Of a stretch of 64,000 nucleotides of DNA, positions 37,935-48,008 are shown piece after piece. How positions within the stretch are numbered: position 1 is the stretch's first letter; every line of letters starts with the position of its first letter. Made by a program: the position numbers and the translations under genes. The DNA comes from Methanofervidicoccus abyssi (GTDB lineage Archaea > AGJL01 > Methanococci > Methanococcales > Methanococcaceae). The stretch lies in NCBI RefSeq assembly GCF_004310395.1, contig NZ_BFAX01000003.1, forward strand, positions 115,333 to 179,332, written 5' to 3'. Below the pieces are notes generated by a model. The model ran no database searches. It saw nothing but the letters and a program-made list of their open reading frames with translations, and was not told where the DNA came from.

Positions 37935-39032
37935 ATGATATCATCCAAAGCAAGAGAAAAGGCTAAAAGGAAGATTATAGAAGTTGCCAACAGTATGTAC
38001 GATCTTATATTAAAGGGAAAGAGACCAAAACTCAAAATACCTATTAGAAGTTTAAGTAATGCAAAGTTTGATAGAGAAAAAGGCACCTTTGTACTGCTGG
38101 GAAAGGAGAAAGAGAGGACTTTAACAGTCAATCAGGCAAAGGTCTTTGCACAAACTATTAAAATGATGGAATTTGCAAAGGAACTCTTAGATAATAACGA
38201 CTTTTCAACTCTAAGGGAGGCGTATTACGTTTCAAAGAACTGGGGGGAAGCGAGATTTGATGATCAACAGCCATCTAACGAGGTTATAGAGGATCTCGAG
38301 GCTGCACTTGGGTGTCTAAGGGAGGAGTTGGGATTTATTCCAGAGGAAGATGGTTCTGCAGTGGTAGGCCCCTTGAAGATAGTGGATAGGACTGTAGAAG
38401 GTGAAGAGTTGAAGGTAGACTGTAGAAAGTTAGGTAGTGGTGCCTACAACATTCCCAATGATGTTACAAGGTTGGAGTTTGAGACAGATGCAGATTTTAT
38501 ACTTGCAATAGAGACTGCAGGTATGTTTGCCAGATTAAACGCTGAAAAATTCTGGAAGAAGAAGAATTGTATCTTAGTATCTTTAAAGGGAGTCCCTGCA
38601 AGAGCTACTAGGAGATTTATAAAGAGATTAAATGAAGAACATGGTCTTCCAGTCCTAGTATTCACAGATGGAGATCCCTATGGGTATCTAAACATCTATA
38701 GAACATTGAAGGTAGGGAGTGGTAAGGCCGTCCATCTTGCAGAGAAGCTGGCTGTCCCAAGTGCCAGGTTGATAGGAGTTACACCTCAAGATATAGTGGA
38801 TTACGATTTACCAACACATCCCTTGAAGGAACAGGATATAAAGAGGTTGAAAGACGGGTTAAAGAATGATGACTTTGTAAAGAGTTTCCCCGAGTGGCAG
38901 AAGGCACTTAATCAGATGTTGATGATGAAGAAAAGGGCTGAACAGCAGTCTCTCGCTAAGTATGGTTTAAAGTACGTTGTTAATGAGTACCTCCCAGCGA
39001 AGATAGAAGATCCGAAGAGTTGGCTACCTTAG
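37935..39032 (+). CDS. top6A: type II DNA topoisomerase VI subunit A
   Basis: 365 residues. It cleaves DNA with the active-site tyrosine in REAYYVSKNWGEA (about 94-106), in the WH/CAP domain. The Toprim metal site is at FTDGDPYGYLNIY (about 248-260). Full-length and related to Spo11. ATG 37935 follows GAGGTGGGTTAA. The partner top6B is not in the window, though the two genes are often adjacent in archaea. Confidence 0.96.
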   Translation: MISSKAREKAKRKIIEVANSMYDLILKGKRPKLKIPIRSLSNAKFDREKGTFVLLGKEKERTLTVNQAKVFAQTIKMMEFAKELLDNNDFSTLREAYYVSKNWGEARFDDQQPSNEVIEDLEAALGCLREELGFIPEEDGSAVVGPLKIVDRTVEGEELKVDCRKLGSGAYNIPNDVTRLEFETDADFILAIETAGMFARLNAEKFWKKKNCILVSLKGVPARATRRFIKRLNEEHGLPVLVFTDGDPYGYLNIYRTLKVGSGKAVHLAEKLAVPSARLIGVTPQDIVDYDLPTHPLKEQDIKRLKDGLKNDDFVKSFPEWQKALNQMLMMKKRAEQQSLAKYGLKYVVNEYLPAKIEDPKSWLP

Positions 39033-39256
39033 GGAAAATAATAAAATTCTTTATTTACTTATATATAATTTTAATTGAATTTTGGCTAATAATTATTTAA
39101 AAAATTATTATAATAAAAATAATATAGAATAAGATCTCTCTAAACAGAATGAATCTTTTTTCTAGCTATTCCTGACCACTGGAGAGTAAAAGTGAATTCT
39201 GAATTTTACTAAACCACTGACAAAGATGGGTATTTCTATTATTCATGTCATGAATT

Positions 39257-41101
39257 TTAATCCTCAGATATAGGTAGTCCTGTTAATTTTATACTATATC
39301 CATACTCCTTAGTATTCCTTCCTGCGAGCATATCTACAATTGAGGGGTATTGCTCTAAAGGATCTTCTACAAAATATGGGTTATAACTAACTCCTTCTCC
39401 GTAATGAGTTCCATAGGCTCTATCTGGTGAGATGTAGATTAGTGGGTATATCCTTGTAATTTTTCCACTGACATATACTTTAGGTTCTATAGGTGCATAC
39501 TTTCTAACTCTGAAGTTATCGAAGTATACGTACTGATGACTGTCATTATGGTCTCCCCAAGAGGTACCAAGTTCAAAGCGTCTTCCATAGGGGTTGGTTA
39601 TTATTGTATCTATCATCCATGGGTTTTCAATATTGTATTTTATATAGTCTTCTAGAGGAGTATATGTCCCCTTTACTTCTTTTACCTTAATTCCATTTAC
39701 TTCCTTTTCAGTAATAAGGATCTTTATAAGGTACCAAGTTCCTCTTTCGGGTGATGTGATGTTGTTATAATCTACTCTTGTTCTATAGATATACTTAATG
39801 TCATAGGGATAGGGATATTCCTCACATACCATTACTTCTCGAGATATTTGAGCTACTTGTGTCCAATATAAATCTATATAATCTGACCATAGTGCGCTCC
39901 ATACGCCCCTTCGTCTTCCATATCCTTCCCCTAGATCAAACCTACCCCCTAGATCAAAGGTATAGAATGCATCTGGGTGGACAGTAAGCAACCAATAGTA
40001 TTGAGGGTCTGCAAAATACCCCACCATTATATTTGGAGCTTGAGAAGAGGTATAATCATTATCCCCCCTTGCAACAACCTCTATTATATAACTACTCAAA
40101 TTTGTATAGTTTGTGGAAATTATTCTTGCAACTGGAGGAGCATCTTCACATTCTATTACCTGTCTATTATATAGATCGTTATATAGAGGATAATTGCTGT
40201 TATTAAATCTCCAGCTCCCATAAAGAATATTCCACTTGGTACCTGAACTGTTTTCAAAATCATCAAATAACTCAAATACCGAATCTCCATTACTCTCCGA
40301 TATTTTTGGATAGGTGGATGCTAAGTATATGGTAGTATTTTTGTGAGCTTTTAATTCCGGGACTTTTATCCATATAATAGCCTTGTCGTTTTTAATACCG
40401 TCATTTGTATAGTTCCAATACTCTATCCAATAAGGTATATAGGTATTATTATATACAAATCTTAACCCTGTACCATTTGGATCTATAGAAAAAATAAAAT
40501 TACTGTTGTTTAGGGTAATATTAACCTGAAAATCTTTTAAATCGTAGTTATTAGGATTGTATATATATATCGGCATAATATATGTAGGTTTTCGATAGTG
40601 GTATGCATCCAGTATAGTTTTTACAGTGACATATTGGGAAGAGTTTATATTTTCTGTTTTATTTATGGTCCCATTGTAGGAGAGAGTATAGTTAAAGATA
40701 TAAGATATTTTAAATGTAAATCCATCAACCATGGTAATATTAGTTATATGGAAAAAATATGTAAAGTTATATCCTTGATCACTGTAATATCTACTAATAT
40801 TATCTAAATAATTATTTATACAATTCTCCGTATTATTTTCTAAGTATTCAATAACCTCTTCAGGACTGTCGAAAAATCCTTCATTGGCAACTTTTAAACT
40901 GGCATTATTCAACACCTTACTGAATACGGACGATATTGAAGAAGACACCACATGCTCTATAGAAGAAGACTTTAAATCAACAGATGTAGCCCTCATCTCT
41001 TCTATTATCTGTCTTCTTTGGAAATCGATAGTATTATAAAAAAGTGCTGCAGTTAGTAGTAGTAAAAGAGCCAATATAAGCATACTCTGGGAAGTATACA
41101 T
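39257..41101 (-). CDS. large surface protein with pilin-like N-terminus and DUF2341 domain
   Basis: 614 residues from ATG 41101, with GGTGG upstream; the longer GTG start overlaps that site. The N-terminus has one hydrophobic helix (about 7-25) without an obvious cleavage site, as in archaeal pilin-like secreted proteins. A DUF2341 region lies near 180-270 (PYWIEYWNYTND, IIWIKVPEL, TTIYLA). The following half looks like a lectin-type beta sandwich with tryptophans and FDNFRV. About fifteen N-x-S/T sequons suggest a heavily N-glycosylated surface protein. It is the last gene of a three-gene operon, and its start is one base after the preceding stop. Role unknown; adhesion is plausible. Confidence 0.75.
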   Translation of the reverse strand: MYTSQSMLILALLLLLTAALFYNTIDFQRRQIIEEMRATSVDLKSSSIEHVVSSSISSVFSKVLNNASLKVANEGFFDSPEEVIEYLENNTENCINNYLDNISRYYSDQGYNFTYFFHITNITMVDGFTFKISYIFNYTLSYNGTINKTENINSSQYVTVKTILDAYHYRKPTYIMPIYIYNPNNYDLKDFQVNITLNNSNFIFSIDPNGTGLRFVYNNTYIPYWIEYWNYTNDGIKNDKAIIWIKVPELKAHKNTTIYLASTYPKISESNGDSVFELFDDFENSSGTKWNILYGSWRFNNSNYPLYNDLYNRQVIECEDAPPVARIISTNYTNLSSYIIEVVARGDNDYTSSQAPNIMVGYFADPQYYWLLTVHPDAFYTFDLGGRFDLGEGYGRRRGVWSALWSDYIDLYWTQVAQISREVMVCEEYPYPYDIKYIYRTRVDYNNITSPERGTWYLIKILITEKEVNGIKVKEVKGTYTPLEDYIKYNIENPWMIDTIITNPYGRRFELGTSWGDHNDSHQYVYFDNFRVRKYAPIEPKVYVSGKITRIYPLIYISPDRAYGTHYGEGVSYNPYFVEDPLEQYPSIVDMLAGRNTKEYGYSIKLTGLPISED

Positions 41102-41102
41102 A

Positions 41103-41630
41103 TTAACCACCGTAGATTAAGGTAATATTAATAGGATCACTTGATCTAACGTAATATACGGCTCTTTTAAGAGGGTATTTAAAATTATTTAAATAATCAT
41201 ACGTCTCATTCTCACTTAGAAAGTGTCTGTCTGTTAAATTGAGTGTAGTGCTGTCTCCATATATGCCGTACCACCCCTCTGTTCTATTCAATACTACAAC
41301 TGTAGATACTATAACTAAATCTTTGTTACTTAGATCTCCCTCCGATATATTATAGCCTCCAATACGTAGAATGTAATTATCTAGATTAATCCTGTTTTTC
41401 AATATATTCTCCGCTATATATCCATAACCGTTATTTATAAGGAGTATAGCAGATTCCAAAGTGCCATCAGATACAAGGGATTTTAACTGATCACTTGCCT
41501 TATCGTATAGAATATTCATCCTAACAGCTTCGGTATAACTACCTATATGTTCTTCCATAGAGAGAGTAAAGAACCCCATTCCAACAATAAGAATAATCAC
41601 TCCTAACATTACATCACTGTCAAAAATCAT
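41103..41630 (-). CDS. pilin-like membrane-anchored protein
   Basis: 175 residues. One N-terminal hydrophobic segment (about 8-24, LGVIILIVGMGFFTLSM) follows a short acidic start (MIFDSD), then an external domain with sequons and a YYVRSSDP ending. The design is like archaeal minor pilins but without a clear class III signal. ATG 41630 follows GGGGATAGTT. Middle gene of the operon, nine bases after the upstream gene. Not recognised beyond this. Confidence 0.65.
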   Translation of the reverse strand: MIFDSDVMLGVIILIVGMGFFTLSMEEHIGSYTEAVRMNILYDKASDQLKSLVSDGTLESAILLINNGYGYIAENILKNRINLDNYILRIGGYNISEGDLSNKDLVIVSTVVVLNRTEGWYGIYGDSTTLNLTDRHFLSENETYDYLNNFKYPLKRAVYYVRSSDPINITLIYGG

Positions 41631-41639
41631 AACTATCCC

Positions 41640-42473
41640 CTAATTCCTCAGAGGTATGACACAGGATATATTTGCAGGTCTTAACACCAATACGTATATT
41701 GTAGAAGGTTGAGTGTATCTAATATACAAAGTTATAGGTACATCTCTGGATATATTTAATATTTTTATTTCGTTGGGTTGATAACTGTAGGTATTTATAA
41801 CCTTTCCAAAACCACTTATCCTTGGAGTACTATTAATTTCCATTTCAAATGGAACCCCATTAACAGAAATTGTTACATTTACAGATTCTGGAGCAGAAAT
41901 ATTGATATATTCTAATTTAGAAGACACATTAGTGCCAAAATATAATACTTCCCCTATAGATATATCTTCAGATATATCGGTACTACTATTATATTTCCAC
42001 ATTTCTACAGGTACCAACAGATTCTTTGTTTTAACGTAAATATTACCAAAATTTTGTATTTGTGTAGGGATAGACATATCTGTTATATTTACGTTAGATA
42101 TTATATTTGGAACATTTCTAAAGTAATAGATAACATTTGAAAAGTAATAGGCAGCATTTGAATATGGATCAAAGGTCCCTGGAATAGTTTCTCTTGAGGT
42201 ATAATACATTTCCCTTACTCTATCAACAAATCTTAAATAATCTGGAACATAGGAATCTGATGGAAACTCATAATCCTTAAATATTTTATCAGCTATGAGA
42301 TTACTCTTTTCAAAGGCTTCAATATTCCTTTTCTCTTCGTGAAATGTTAAGATGTTATAAGTAATAGTAAAGTATCCAACGTAAAAGATAAGAAGTACAG
42401 CCATAACTGCTACAATAGCTTCAAAGGTAAATATATATCCCTTATTTGATTTCAACTTAGATAGTCCTACCAT
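41640..42473 (-). CDS. pilin-like membrane-anchored protein, first of operon
   Basis: 277 residues from ATG 42473, with AAGGAG just upstream; a longer frame to 42497 has no site. The N-terminus KSNKGYIFTFEAIVAVMAVL is a classic archaeal pilin-like start: basic residues, Gly, then a hydrophobic helix with Phe and Glu at +5 positions, though no peptidase cleavage is certain. The external region has many sequons and a C-terminal beta domain. With the two following genes it likely builds or decorates a surface structure. No pilus ATPase or platform gene is nearby. Confidence 0.65.
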   Translation of the reverse strand: MVGLSKLKSNKGYIFTFEAIVAVMAVLLIFYVGYFTITYNILTFHEEKRNIEAFEKSNLIADKIFKDYEFPSDSYVPDYLRFVDRVREMYYTSRETIPGTFDPYSNAAYYFSNVIYYFRNVPNIISNVNITDMSIPTQIQNFGNIYVKTKNLLVPVEMWKYNSSTDISEDISIGEVLYFGTNVSSKLEYINISAPESVNVTISVNGVPFEMEINSTPRISGFGKVINTYSYQPNEIKILNISRDVPITLYIRYTQPSTIYVLVLRPANISCVIPLRN

Positions 42474-42639
42474 ACACATCTCCTTCTTAATGATCAATAA
42501 TAAAAATAATCAAATATTAACAATATCTTATTATCTCAAATGATATTTATAAAGGTTATATCTAAAAATTAATAGTAAATGATAATAAATATAAAAATAA
42601 CGCATAAAATAGTAGATCTTCTGTTAATTCTCTAAATCC

Positions 42640-43350
42640 TCAAAATTCCCTCTCCAATTTAATATACTTTATTTTCTCTACGTTGTACTTCTGTTCAAAC
42701 TCTTCCTCCTTTATCCGCTCTCCAGTGATCATATAAACTACCCTATCTCCAATAGATGCTATTATATCTCCACTTCTCTCCAAGTACTTGGCCATGAATA
42801 TAGTTTCAGTAGCCATGGTAATATTTCTCGGATCTTCAATGATATAACTGATCATCTCTCTGTAAAGTTGTTCGTAGAGTTTATCTATCTTTTTATCTCG
42901 TGCATATACGTCCCTGGCCAACTTCTCATCTCTATTTTTAAATGCCTGGAGAGCATCCCACAACATTTCTCCAAGGCGCTCCGTCATAGTTATTACAATC
43001 TCATTCTCCCTCTTAATGTTTAACTTAGATCTTAGAGTGATATCTGCAATCTTAGAAGCACAGTCCCCTATTTTCTCCAGTTTTGATATTATCTTTATAA
43101 TGGTTAATATAGTCCTCAAGTCTGTTGCCACAGGCTGATAGAGTGCTATAAGTTTAATACATTCATCCTCAATCTCCATCTCTTTTAGATCTATAATATC
43201 GTCTCCTCTCTTTATCTTTTCTGCAAGTTCCTTATCCCAGTTCAAAAATGCTTCTGTAGATTTATTTAAAGCAGATATACAGATATTCCCCATCTCAATG
43301 ACATTATCTTCAACAATTTTTAACTTGGAGTAAAATACATCCTTTGTCAT
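42640..43350 (-). CDS. phoU: phosphate signalling protein PhoU
   Basis: 236 residues from ATG 43350 (GGGTGAT upstream; GTG 43359 is inside that site). Two tandem PhoU three-helix repeats, each with an acidic metal-binding face: IKRGDDIIDLKEMEIED (about 50) and RDKKIDKLYEQL (about 150). KIISKLEKIGDCASKIADI and KYLERSGDIIASI are typical. PhoU modulates the Pst transporter. It follows pstB by 17 bases. pstS, pstC and pstA are not in the window. Confidence 0.93.
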   Translation of the reverse strand: MTKDVFYSKLKIVEDNVIEMGNICISALNKSTEAFLNWDKELAEKIKRGDDIIDLKEMEIEDECIKLIALYQPVATDLRTILTIIKIISKLEKIGDCASKIADITLRSKLNIKRENEIVITMTERLGEMLWDALQAFKNRDEKLARDVYARDKKIDKLYEQLYREMISYIIEDPRNITMATETIFMAKYLERSGDIIASIGDRVVYMITGERIKEEEFEQKYNVEKIKYIKLEREF

Positions 43351-43367
43351 ATATATCACCCAGTTAC

Positions 43368-44129
43368 TTATCCAAATCTACCACTGATATAATCTTCAGT
43401 CTCCTTCCTTGAAGGTGCAAGGAATATCTTCTCAGTTTTGTCGAACTCTATAAGTTCCCCCATTAAAAAGAATGCTGTATAATCTGACACCCTACTTGCC
43501 TGCTGCATGTTGTGAGTAACAACTACAACGGTGTAATCTTCCTTTAACTCCACCATAAGATCTTCTATTTTCTGAGTAGAGATAGGATCAAGTGCAGATG
43601 TAGGTTCATCTAACAGTATAACCTCGGGTTTAACTGCTATGGTACGGGCAATACAGAGTCTCTGCTGCTGTCCCCCCGACAGTTCAAATGCAGATTTTTT
43701 CAAGTCTTCCTTAACCTCATCCCATAATGCTGCCTTCTTTAGAGCCCACTCCACGATCTCATCTAACGTATCTTTATCCTTTATACCATGAATCCTTGGA
43801 CCAAAAGCTACATTATCATAGATACTCATTGGAAAAGGATTTGGCTTTTGGAAAACCATGCCTACCCTCTTCCTCAGATCTACCACATCTACATCTTCAT
43901 CGTATATATTCTTTCCATCTAAGAGTACTTCTCCTTCAATCCTTGCATTGGGGATGAGATCGTTCAACCTATTGAGACATCTTATAAAGGAACTTTTACC
44001 ACATCCACTAGGCCCTATAAGGGCTGTTATCTTGTTCTCGTATATTGGTAAGTTTATATTTTTAAGGGCGTGAAAATCCCCATAGTATAAGTTTAAATTT
44101 TTGGTTTCTATCTTTATCTTTTTACTCAT
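43368..44129 (-). CDS. pstB: phosphate ABC transporter ATP-binding protein PstB
   Basis: 253 residues, full length. Walker [18 protein letters not shown] (about 38-54), Q-loop [18 protein letters not shown], signature LSGGQQQRL (about 150-158), Walker [14 protein letters not shown]. The NPFP motif after the Q-loop is PstB-specific. It powers phosphate import. ATG 44129 follows GGTGGTGTA. Transcribed with phoU. Confidence 0.96.
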   Translation of the reverse strand: MSKKIKIETKNLNLYYGDFHALKNINLPIYENKITALIGPSGCGKSSFIRCLNRLNDLIPNARIEGEVLLDGKNIYDEDVDVVDLRKRVGMVFQKPNPFPMSIYDNVAFGPRIHGIKDKDTLDEIVEWALKKAALWDEVKEDLKKSAFELSGGQQQRLCIARTIAVKPEVILLDEPTSALDPISTQKIEDLMVELKEDYTVVVVTHNMQQASRVSDYTAFFLMGELIEFDKTEKIFLAPSRKETEDYISGRFG

Positions 44130-44588
44130 TACACCACCGTAGATAAATTTTATTTTTATGAAAATGATCCTAAAGCTGTTTTTTATTAATTTTTAAATTT
44201 TAATGTATATTATTCATTGATATTTTAATTAAATTTGAGAGTATATTTTATATAAATGTTTCTATAATGTCAAATTTAATTCACAAAATATAAACAATTA
44301 AACAATATTAACAACTATATTTATAAAAAATAAACCCCGATAACATATAAAAGGAGTTTCTTTTTTAAATTTTTTTAACTTTTTAATAGCTTCTAATAAT
44401 TGTATATTATTTTATTAATTTTAAATGAGTTTAAAATGTTATGTGTGTTTAATGTAATTATAACAACATAAAAATAAAAAATGATAATTTAGTAAGCCTT
44501 TGATATTACTCCTGGGAACAATTATAACAAATTATATAAACAACCTTTAACCAATATTAAACTAACAATAAAATATAGGAGGAGCATC
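44130..44588. other. divergent intergenic region between pstB and ppsA
   Basis: 459 bp, strongly AT-rich, carrying promoters for both genes. The ppsA TATA box is at 44532-44540. TATA-like TTTATATAAAT on either strand near 44250 may serve pstB. No gene seen. Confidence 0.5.
44532..44540 (+). promoter_or_regulatory. TATA box for ppsA
   Basis: TTATATAAA lies 49 bases before ATG 44589, with the ribosome binding site GGAGGAG just before the start. Confidence 0.6.
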
Positions 44589-46886
44589 ATGAAATTAATA
44601 GCCTGGTTAGATGAGTTGTCCAATAGGGATGTTGATATTGCCGGTGGAAAAGGAGCCTCTCTTGGAGAGATGTGGAATGCAGGTCTACCAGTACCTCCTG
44701 CATTTATAGTTACTGCAGAAGCATATAGGTACTTTATAAGGGAGACGAAACTTGATAAAAAAATAAGGGAAATTCTAAAAGATGTGGATGTAAATAATCC
44801 TGAAGAGTTAAATAAAAAATCAGAAGAGATAAGAAAACTGATACTAGATGCTAAGATGCCTAAGGATCTCGAAATAATTATTATCGAGAGTTATAACAGA
44901 CTCTGTGAAGAGAGTGGTGAAGAGGAGGTATTTGTTGCAGTTCGAAGTTCTGCTACTGCAGAGGATCTACCTGATGCAAGTTTCGCTGGACAGCAGGAAA
45001 CTTACTTAAACATAAAAGGGGCTGAAAACGTTGTTAAAGCTGTTCAGAAATGTTTTGCTTCCCTATTTACTCCAAGGGCCATATTCTACAGAGAGCAGAA
45101 AGGATTTGATCACTTCAAGGTGGCACTGGCTGTAGTAGTACAGAAGATGGTAAACTCTGAAAAGGCCGGTGTGTTATTTACCGTGAACCCTATAAATCAG
45201 AATTACGAGGAAATGGTAATAGAAGGAGCGTGGGGACTTGGAGAGGGGGTAGTAAGTGGTGTAGTAACTCCAGATACTTATATCATAGATAAAAAAACCT
45301 TAACCCCAAAGAGCATCTCCGTAGCAAGAAAAGATGTAATGTTTATAAGGGATGAAAAGGGAGAGACAAAAAAGGTAGAGACTCCTGAAGATCTAAGGGA
45401 GAAAAGAGTACTCTCTGACGAGGAACTTAGAAAACTAGCCGAGATGGGATTGACTATCGAGAAACACTATGGAAAACCTATGGATATTGAATGGGGTATA
45501 GAAAAGGGAAATATATTTATGCTCCAGGCTAGACCGATAACTACCTTAGATAAGAAGAAGGGAGAGACATCTAAAGAATCCGAAGAGTTAGGGGAGATAA
45601 TACTAAAAGGTATTGGGGCTTCTCCAGGTTTGGCTTCTGGTAAGGTGAAGATAATCTATGACATCAAAGAGATAGATAAGATAGAGGAAGGAGATATCTT
45701 AGTAACAAAGATGACAACGCCAGATATGGTACCTGCCATGAAGAAGGCCAGTGCCATAGTTACAGATGACGGGGGATTAACCTGCCATGCGGCCATTATA
45801 TCAAGAGAGTTAGGTACGCCCTGTGTTGTAGGTACCCAGAGAGCTACAGAGATATTGAAGGACAATATGGTAGTTACAGTGGATGGAGAGAAGGGTATTG
45901 TATATAGGGGAGAGATAAAGAAGGAGAAGATAGAAAGAGGTGAAGACATACAGATAAGTACAGGAGCACCAGTAATCATAACTGCAACTGAGATTATGGT
46001 AAACGTTTCCATGCCTGAAGTTGCAGAGAGGGCTGCTGCAACTGGGGCCGATGGAGTAGGACTTCTAAGGGCAGAACATATGATCCTTGGGACAGGTGTT
46101 CATCCAATTAAGATACTTAAGGAGAAGGGTGAAGAGGCTCTTGTAGAGGTTTTCGCAGAGGGTATTAGAAAGGTAGCAGATGCTTTCTATCCAAGACCTG
46201 TAACATACAGAACCTTGGACGCTCCAACAGATGAATTCAGAGGGTTAGAAGGAGGAGAGGATGAACCTGTAGAACAGAACCCTATGTTAGGTTGGAGGGG
46301 GATTAGAAGGGGGTTAGATGAGAAGGAAATACTAAAATGTGAATTACTTGCAATAAAGAAACTGAGAAGTGAAGGTTATAAAAACATAAGGATAATGATA
46401 CCTCTAGTTACAAACCCTTCAGAAGTTAGAAAGGTAAAAGAACTGGCCAGGGAGATAGGTTTAGAGTTAGGAAAAGATGTTGAATTTGGCGTGATGGTGG
46501 AGACACCAGCGGCTGCACTTATTATAGAGGATATTATAAAGGAAGGAATTGACTTTGTTTCCTTAGGTACAAACGATCTAACCCAATATACAATAGCTAT
46601 AGATAGGAACAACGAACTTGTTGCAAAGTATTACAGGGAGAATCACCCTGCAGTTTTAAAGTTAATAGAGCATGTCATAAGGACATGTAAAAAATACGGT
46701 GTGAAAACTTCCATATGTGGCCAGGCTGGAAGTAGACCTTCTATGGTGGAGAAACTTGTTAGGTGGGGTATTGATAGTATTTCTGCAAACATAGATGCGA
46801 TAGATACTATAAGGAAAACTGTGGCAAGAACTGAGCAGAGAATAATATTGGAGACTATTAGAGATAAGAAGTTCAAGATGGATTAA
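44589..46886 (+). CDS. ppsA: phosphoenolpyruvate synthase
   Basis: 765 residues, full length and without the intein of the M. jannaschii enzyme. It converts pyruvate and ATP to PEP, AMP and phosphate, feeding gluconeogenesis from CO2 fixation. The N-terminal ATP-grasp domain (about 1-325) has GGKGASLGEM and RSSATAEDLPDASFAGQQET-type motifs. The swivelling domain has the phospho-His in GGLTCHAAIISREL (about 395-408). The C-terminal TIM barrel has GADGVGLLRAEHM and SICGQAGSRP. GGAGGAG precedes ATG 44589. Two small genes follow on the same strand. Confidence 0.97.
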   Translation: MKLIAWLDELSNRDVDIAGGKGASLGEMWNAGLPVPPAFIVTAEAYRYFIRETKLDKKIREILKDVDVNNPEELNKKSEEIRKLILDAKMPKDLEIIIIESYNRLCEESGEEEVFVAVRSSATAEDLPDASFAGQQETYLNIKGAENVVKAVQKCFASLFTPRAIFYREQKGFDHFKVALAVVVQKMVNSEKAGVLFTVNPINQNYEEMVIEGAWGLGEGVVSGVVTPDTYIIDKKTLTPKSISVARKDVMFIRDEKGETKKVETPEDLREKRVLSDEELRKLAEMGLTIEKHYGKPMDIEWGIEKGNIFMLQARPITTLDKKKGETSKESEELGEIILKGIGASPGLASGKVKIIYDIKEIDKIEEGDILVTKMTTPDMVPAMKKASAIVTDDGGLTCHAAIISRELGTPCVVGTQRATEILKDNMVVTVDGEKGIVYRGEIKKEKIERGEDIQISTGAPVIITATEIMVNVSMPEVAERAAATGADGVGLLRAEHMILGTGVHPIKILKEKGEEALVEVFAEGIRKVADAFYPRPVTYRTLDAPTDEFRGLEGGEDEPVEQNPMLGWRGIRRGLDEKEILKCELLAIKKLRSEGYKNIRIMIPLVTNPSEVRKVKELAREIGLELGKDVEFGVMVETPAAALIIEDIIKEGIDFVSLGTNDLTQYTIAIDRNNELVAKYYRENHPAVLKLIEHVIRTCKKYGVKTSICGQAGSRPSMVEKLVRWGIDSISANIDAIDTIRKTVARTEQRIILETIRDKKFKMD

Positions 46887-46963
46887 AAGATTTATAAATA
46901 ACATATTTTTTATTTTTATTATTATTTTTTTAATTATTATTTTATTATATTCTGGATGGTAGC

Positions 46964-47275
46964 ATGGTAGATAAAAAGATCCTAAATAGAATTACCAAGG
47001 AGAAGGTAGAGGAGTATCTCAGGAAAACAGAAGAAGCAATAGGAATTATTAAAAAAGGCCTACCTCCAGAGAGGAGTTTACTCTACGATGTCGCTTTGGA
47101 CTTTCTATCTATGATAGAGTGTTATTTTAAGGATGCAAAGGTATTTATAGAGAAAGGGGATTATATAAATGGATTTGCTTCTCTGAATTACGCCTACGGC
47201 TGGATAGATGCTGGAGTCCGTTTAGGTATATTCGATGTTGGAAATGACGATGTAAAATTCACATTGGCGAAGTAA
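46964..47275 (+). CDS. DUF357 family protein
   Basis: 103 residues, all helical. The pattern [20 protein letters not shown] and [20 protein letters not shown] fits the archaeal DUF357 family, a helical bundle with unknown function. ATG 46964 follows GGATGGTAGC. It lies 77 bp after ppsA and 25 bases before the UPF0212 gene. Confidence 0.8.
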   Translation: MVDKKILNRITKEKVEEYLRKTEEAIGIIKKGLPPERSLLYDVALDFLSMIECYFKDAKVFIEKGDYINGFASLNYAYGWIDAGVRLGIFDVGNDDVKFTLAK

Positions 47276-47300
47276 AATTAAAAAATACGGTGAGAGGAAG

Positions 47301-47642
47301 ATGCCCAATTATCATGTAACCCTACAGGCCCCCTACATAGTAAAAAACGTTGAAGATGTGGAAGATGCTATAGGTGTAGCAATATCCAGTGTGGGAAAGT
47401 TGTTAAACAAGAACAACATGGAGTATGTGGATATAGATGTAGGATTAACCATATGTCCAAAGTGTGGAGAACCTATAGACTGTGTCTTAGTGGTTGCCAG
47501 GACTGCCATGGTAGGGCTGTTACTCTCTATGAAAGTCTTCAATGCAGAGAATTTAGAGCATGCCATAAGAATAGCTAAATCCACCATAGGTAAGGCTTTG
47601 AAAGACATACCTCTCGAGGTAGTGGATGTAGTGGAAATATAA
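47301..47642 (+). CDS. UPF0212 (DUF555) family protein
   Basis: 113 residues. It matches the archaeal UPF0212 family: start [15 protein letters not shown], and a [10 protein letters not shown] half-zinc-ribbon near 52-61 between two predicted alpha/beta halves ([19 protein letters not shown] and [16 protein letters not shown]), which look like an internal repeat. Function unknown. ATG 47301 follows GGTGAGAGGAAG. Probably cotranscribed with the DUF357 gene. Confidence 0.85.
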   Translation: MPNYHVTLQAPYIVKNVEDVEDAIGVAISSVGKLLNKNNMEYVDIDVGLTICPKCGEPIDCVLVVARTAMVGLLLSMKVFNAENLEHAIRIAKSTIGKALKDIPLEVVDVVEI

Positions 47643-48008
47643 TATTTAATAACATTTAATAACTTATTATACTTATTTAGAAAAATCTTTATATAATATC
47701 AATAGTTTTGTTTCCTAACCTTCCTTTCATTTTTCCACACTTCTAGAAATAAAATCCTACCACTAATTATTCTTTTTAGGTAGAAACCACATTCCACAGA
47801 AGGTTTTCTAAATACTGAGACACTGAGAAATATAAAGTTGTCCCTATCTTTAGTTAAGAGTTAATTCGGAAACTTCCGTTTCTCTATTATTTTTCTTTTT
47901 TCTTATTTTTTAATCTTATAATTATCATTTTAATTAATTATTATTTTAATTTTTATTTACAGGAACTAGGGTTATAAGTTATAATAATTAATAAATTTAG
48001 GTGTAAAT
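47643..48008. other. intergenic region before the MnmC-like gene
   Basis: 366 bp, AT-rich, no gene seen. The part 47790-47830 contains TTTCTAAATACTGAG, resembling block 1 of the dispersed element. A short palindrome CGGAA-AC-TTCCG lies at 47868-47879. Confidence 0.4.
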
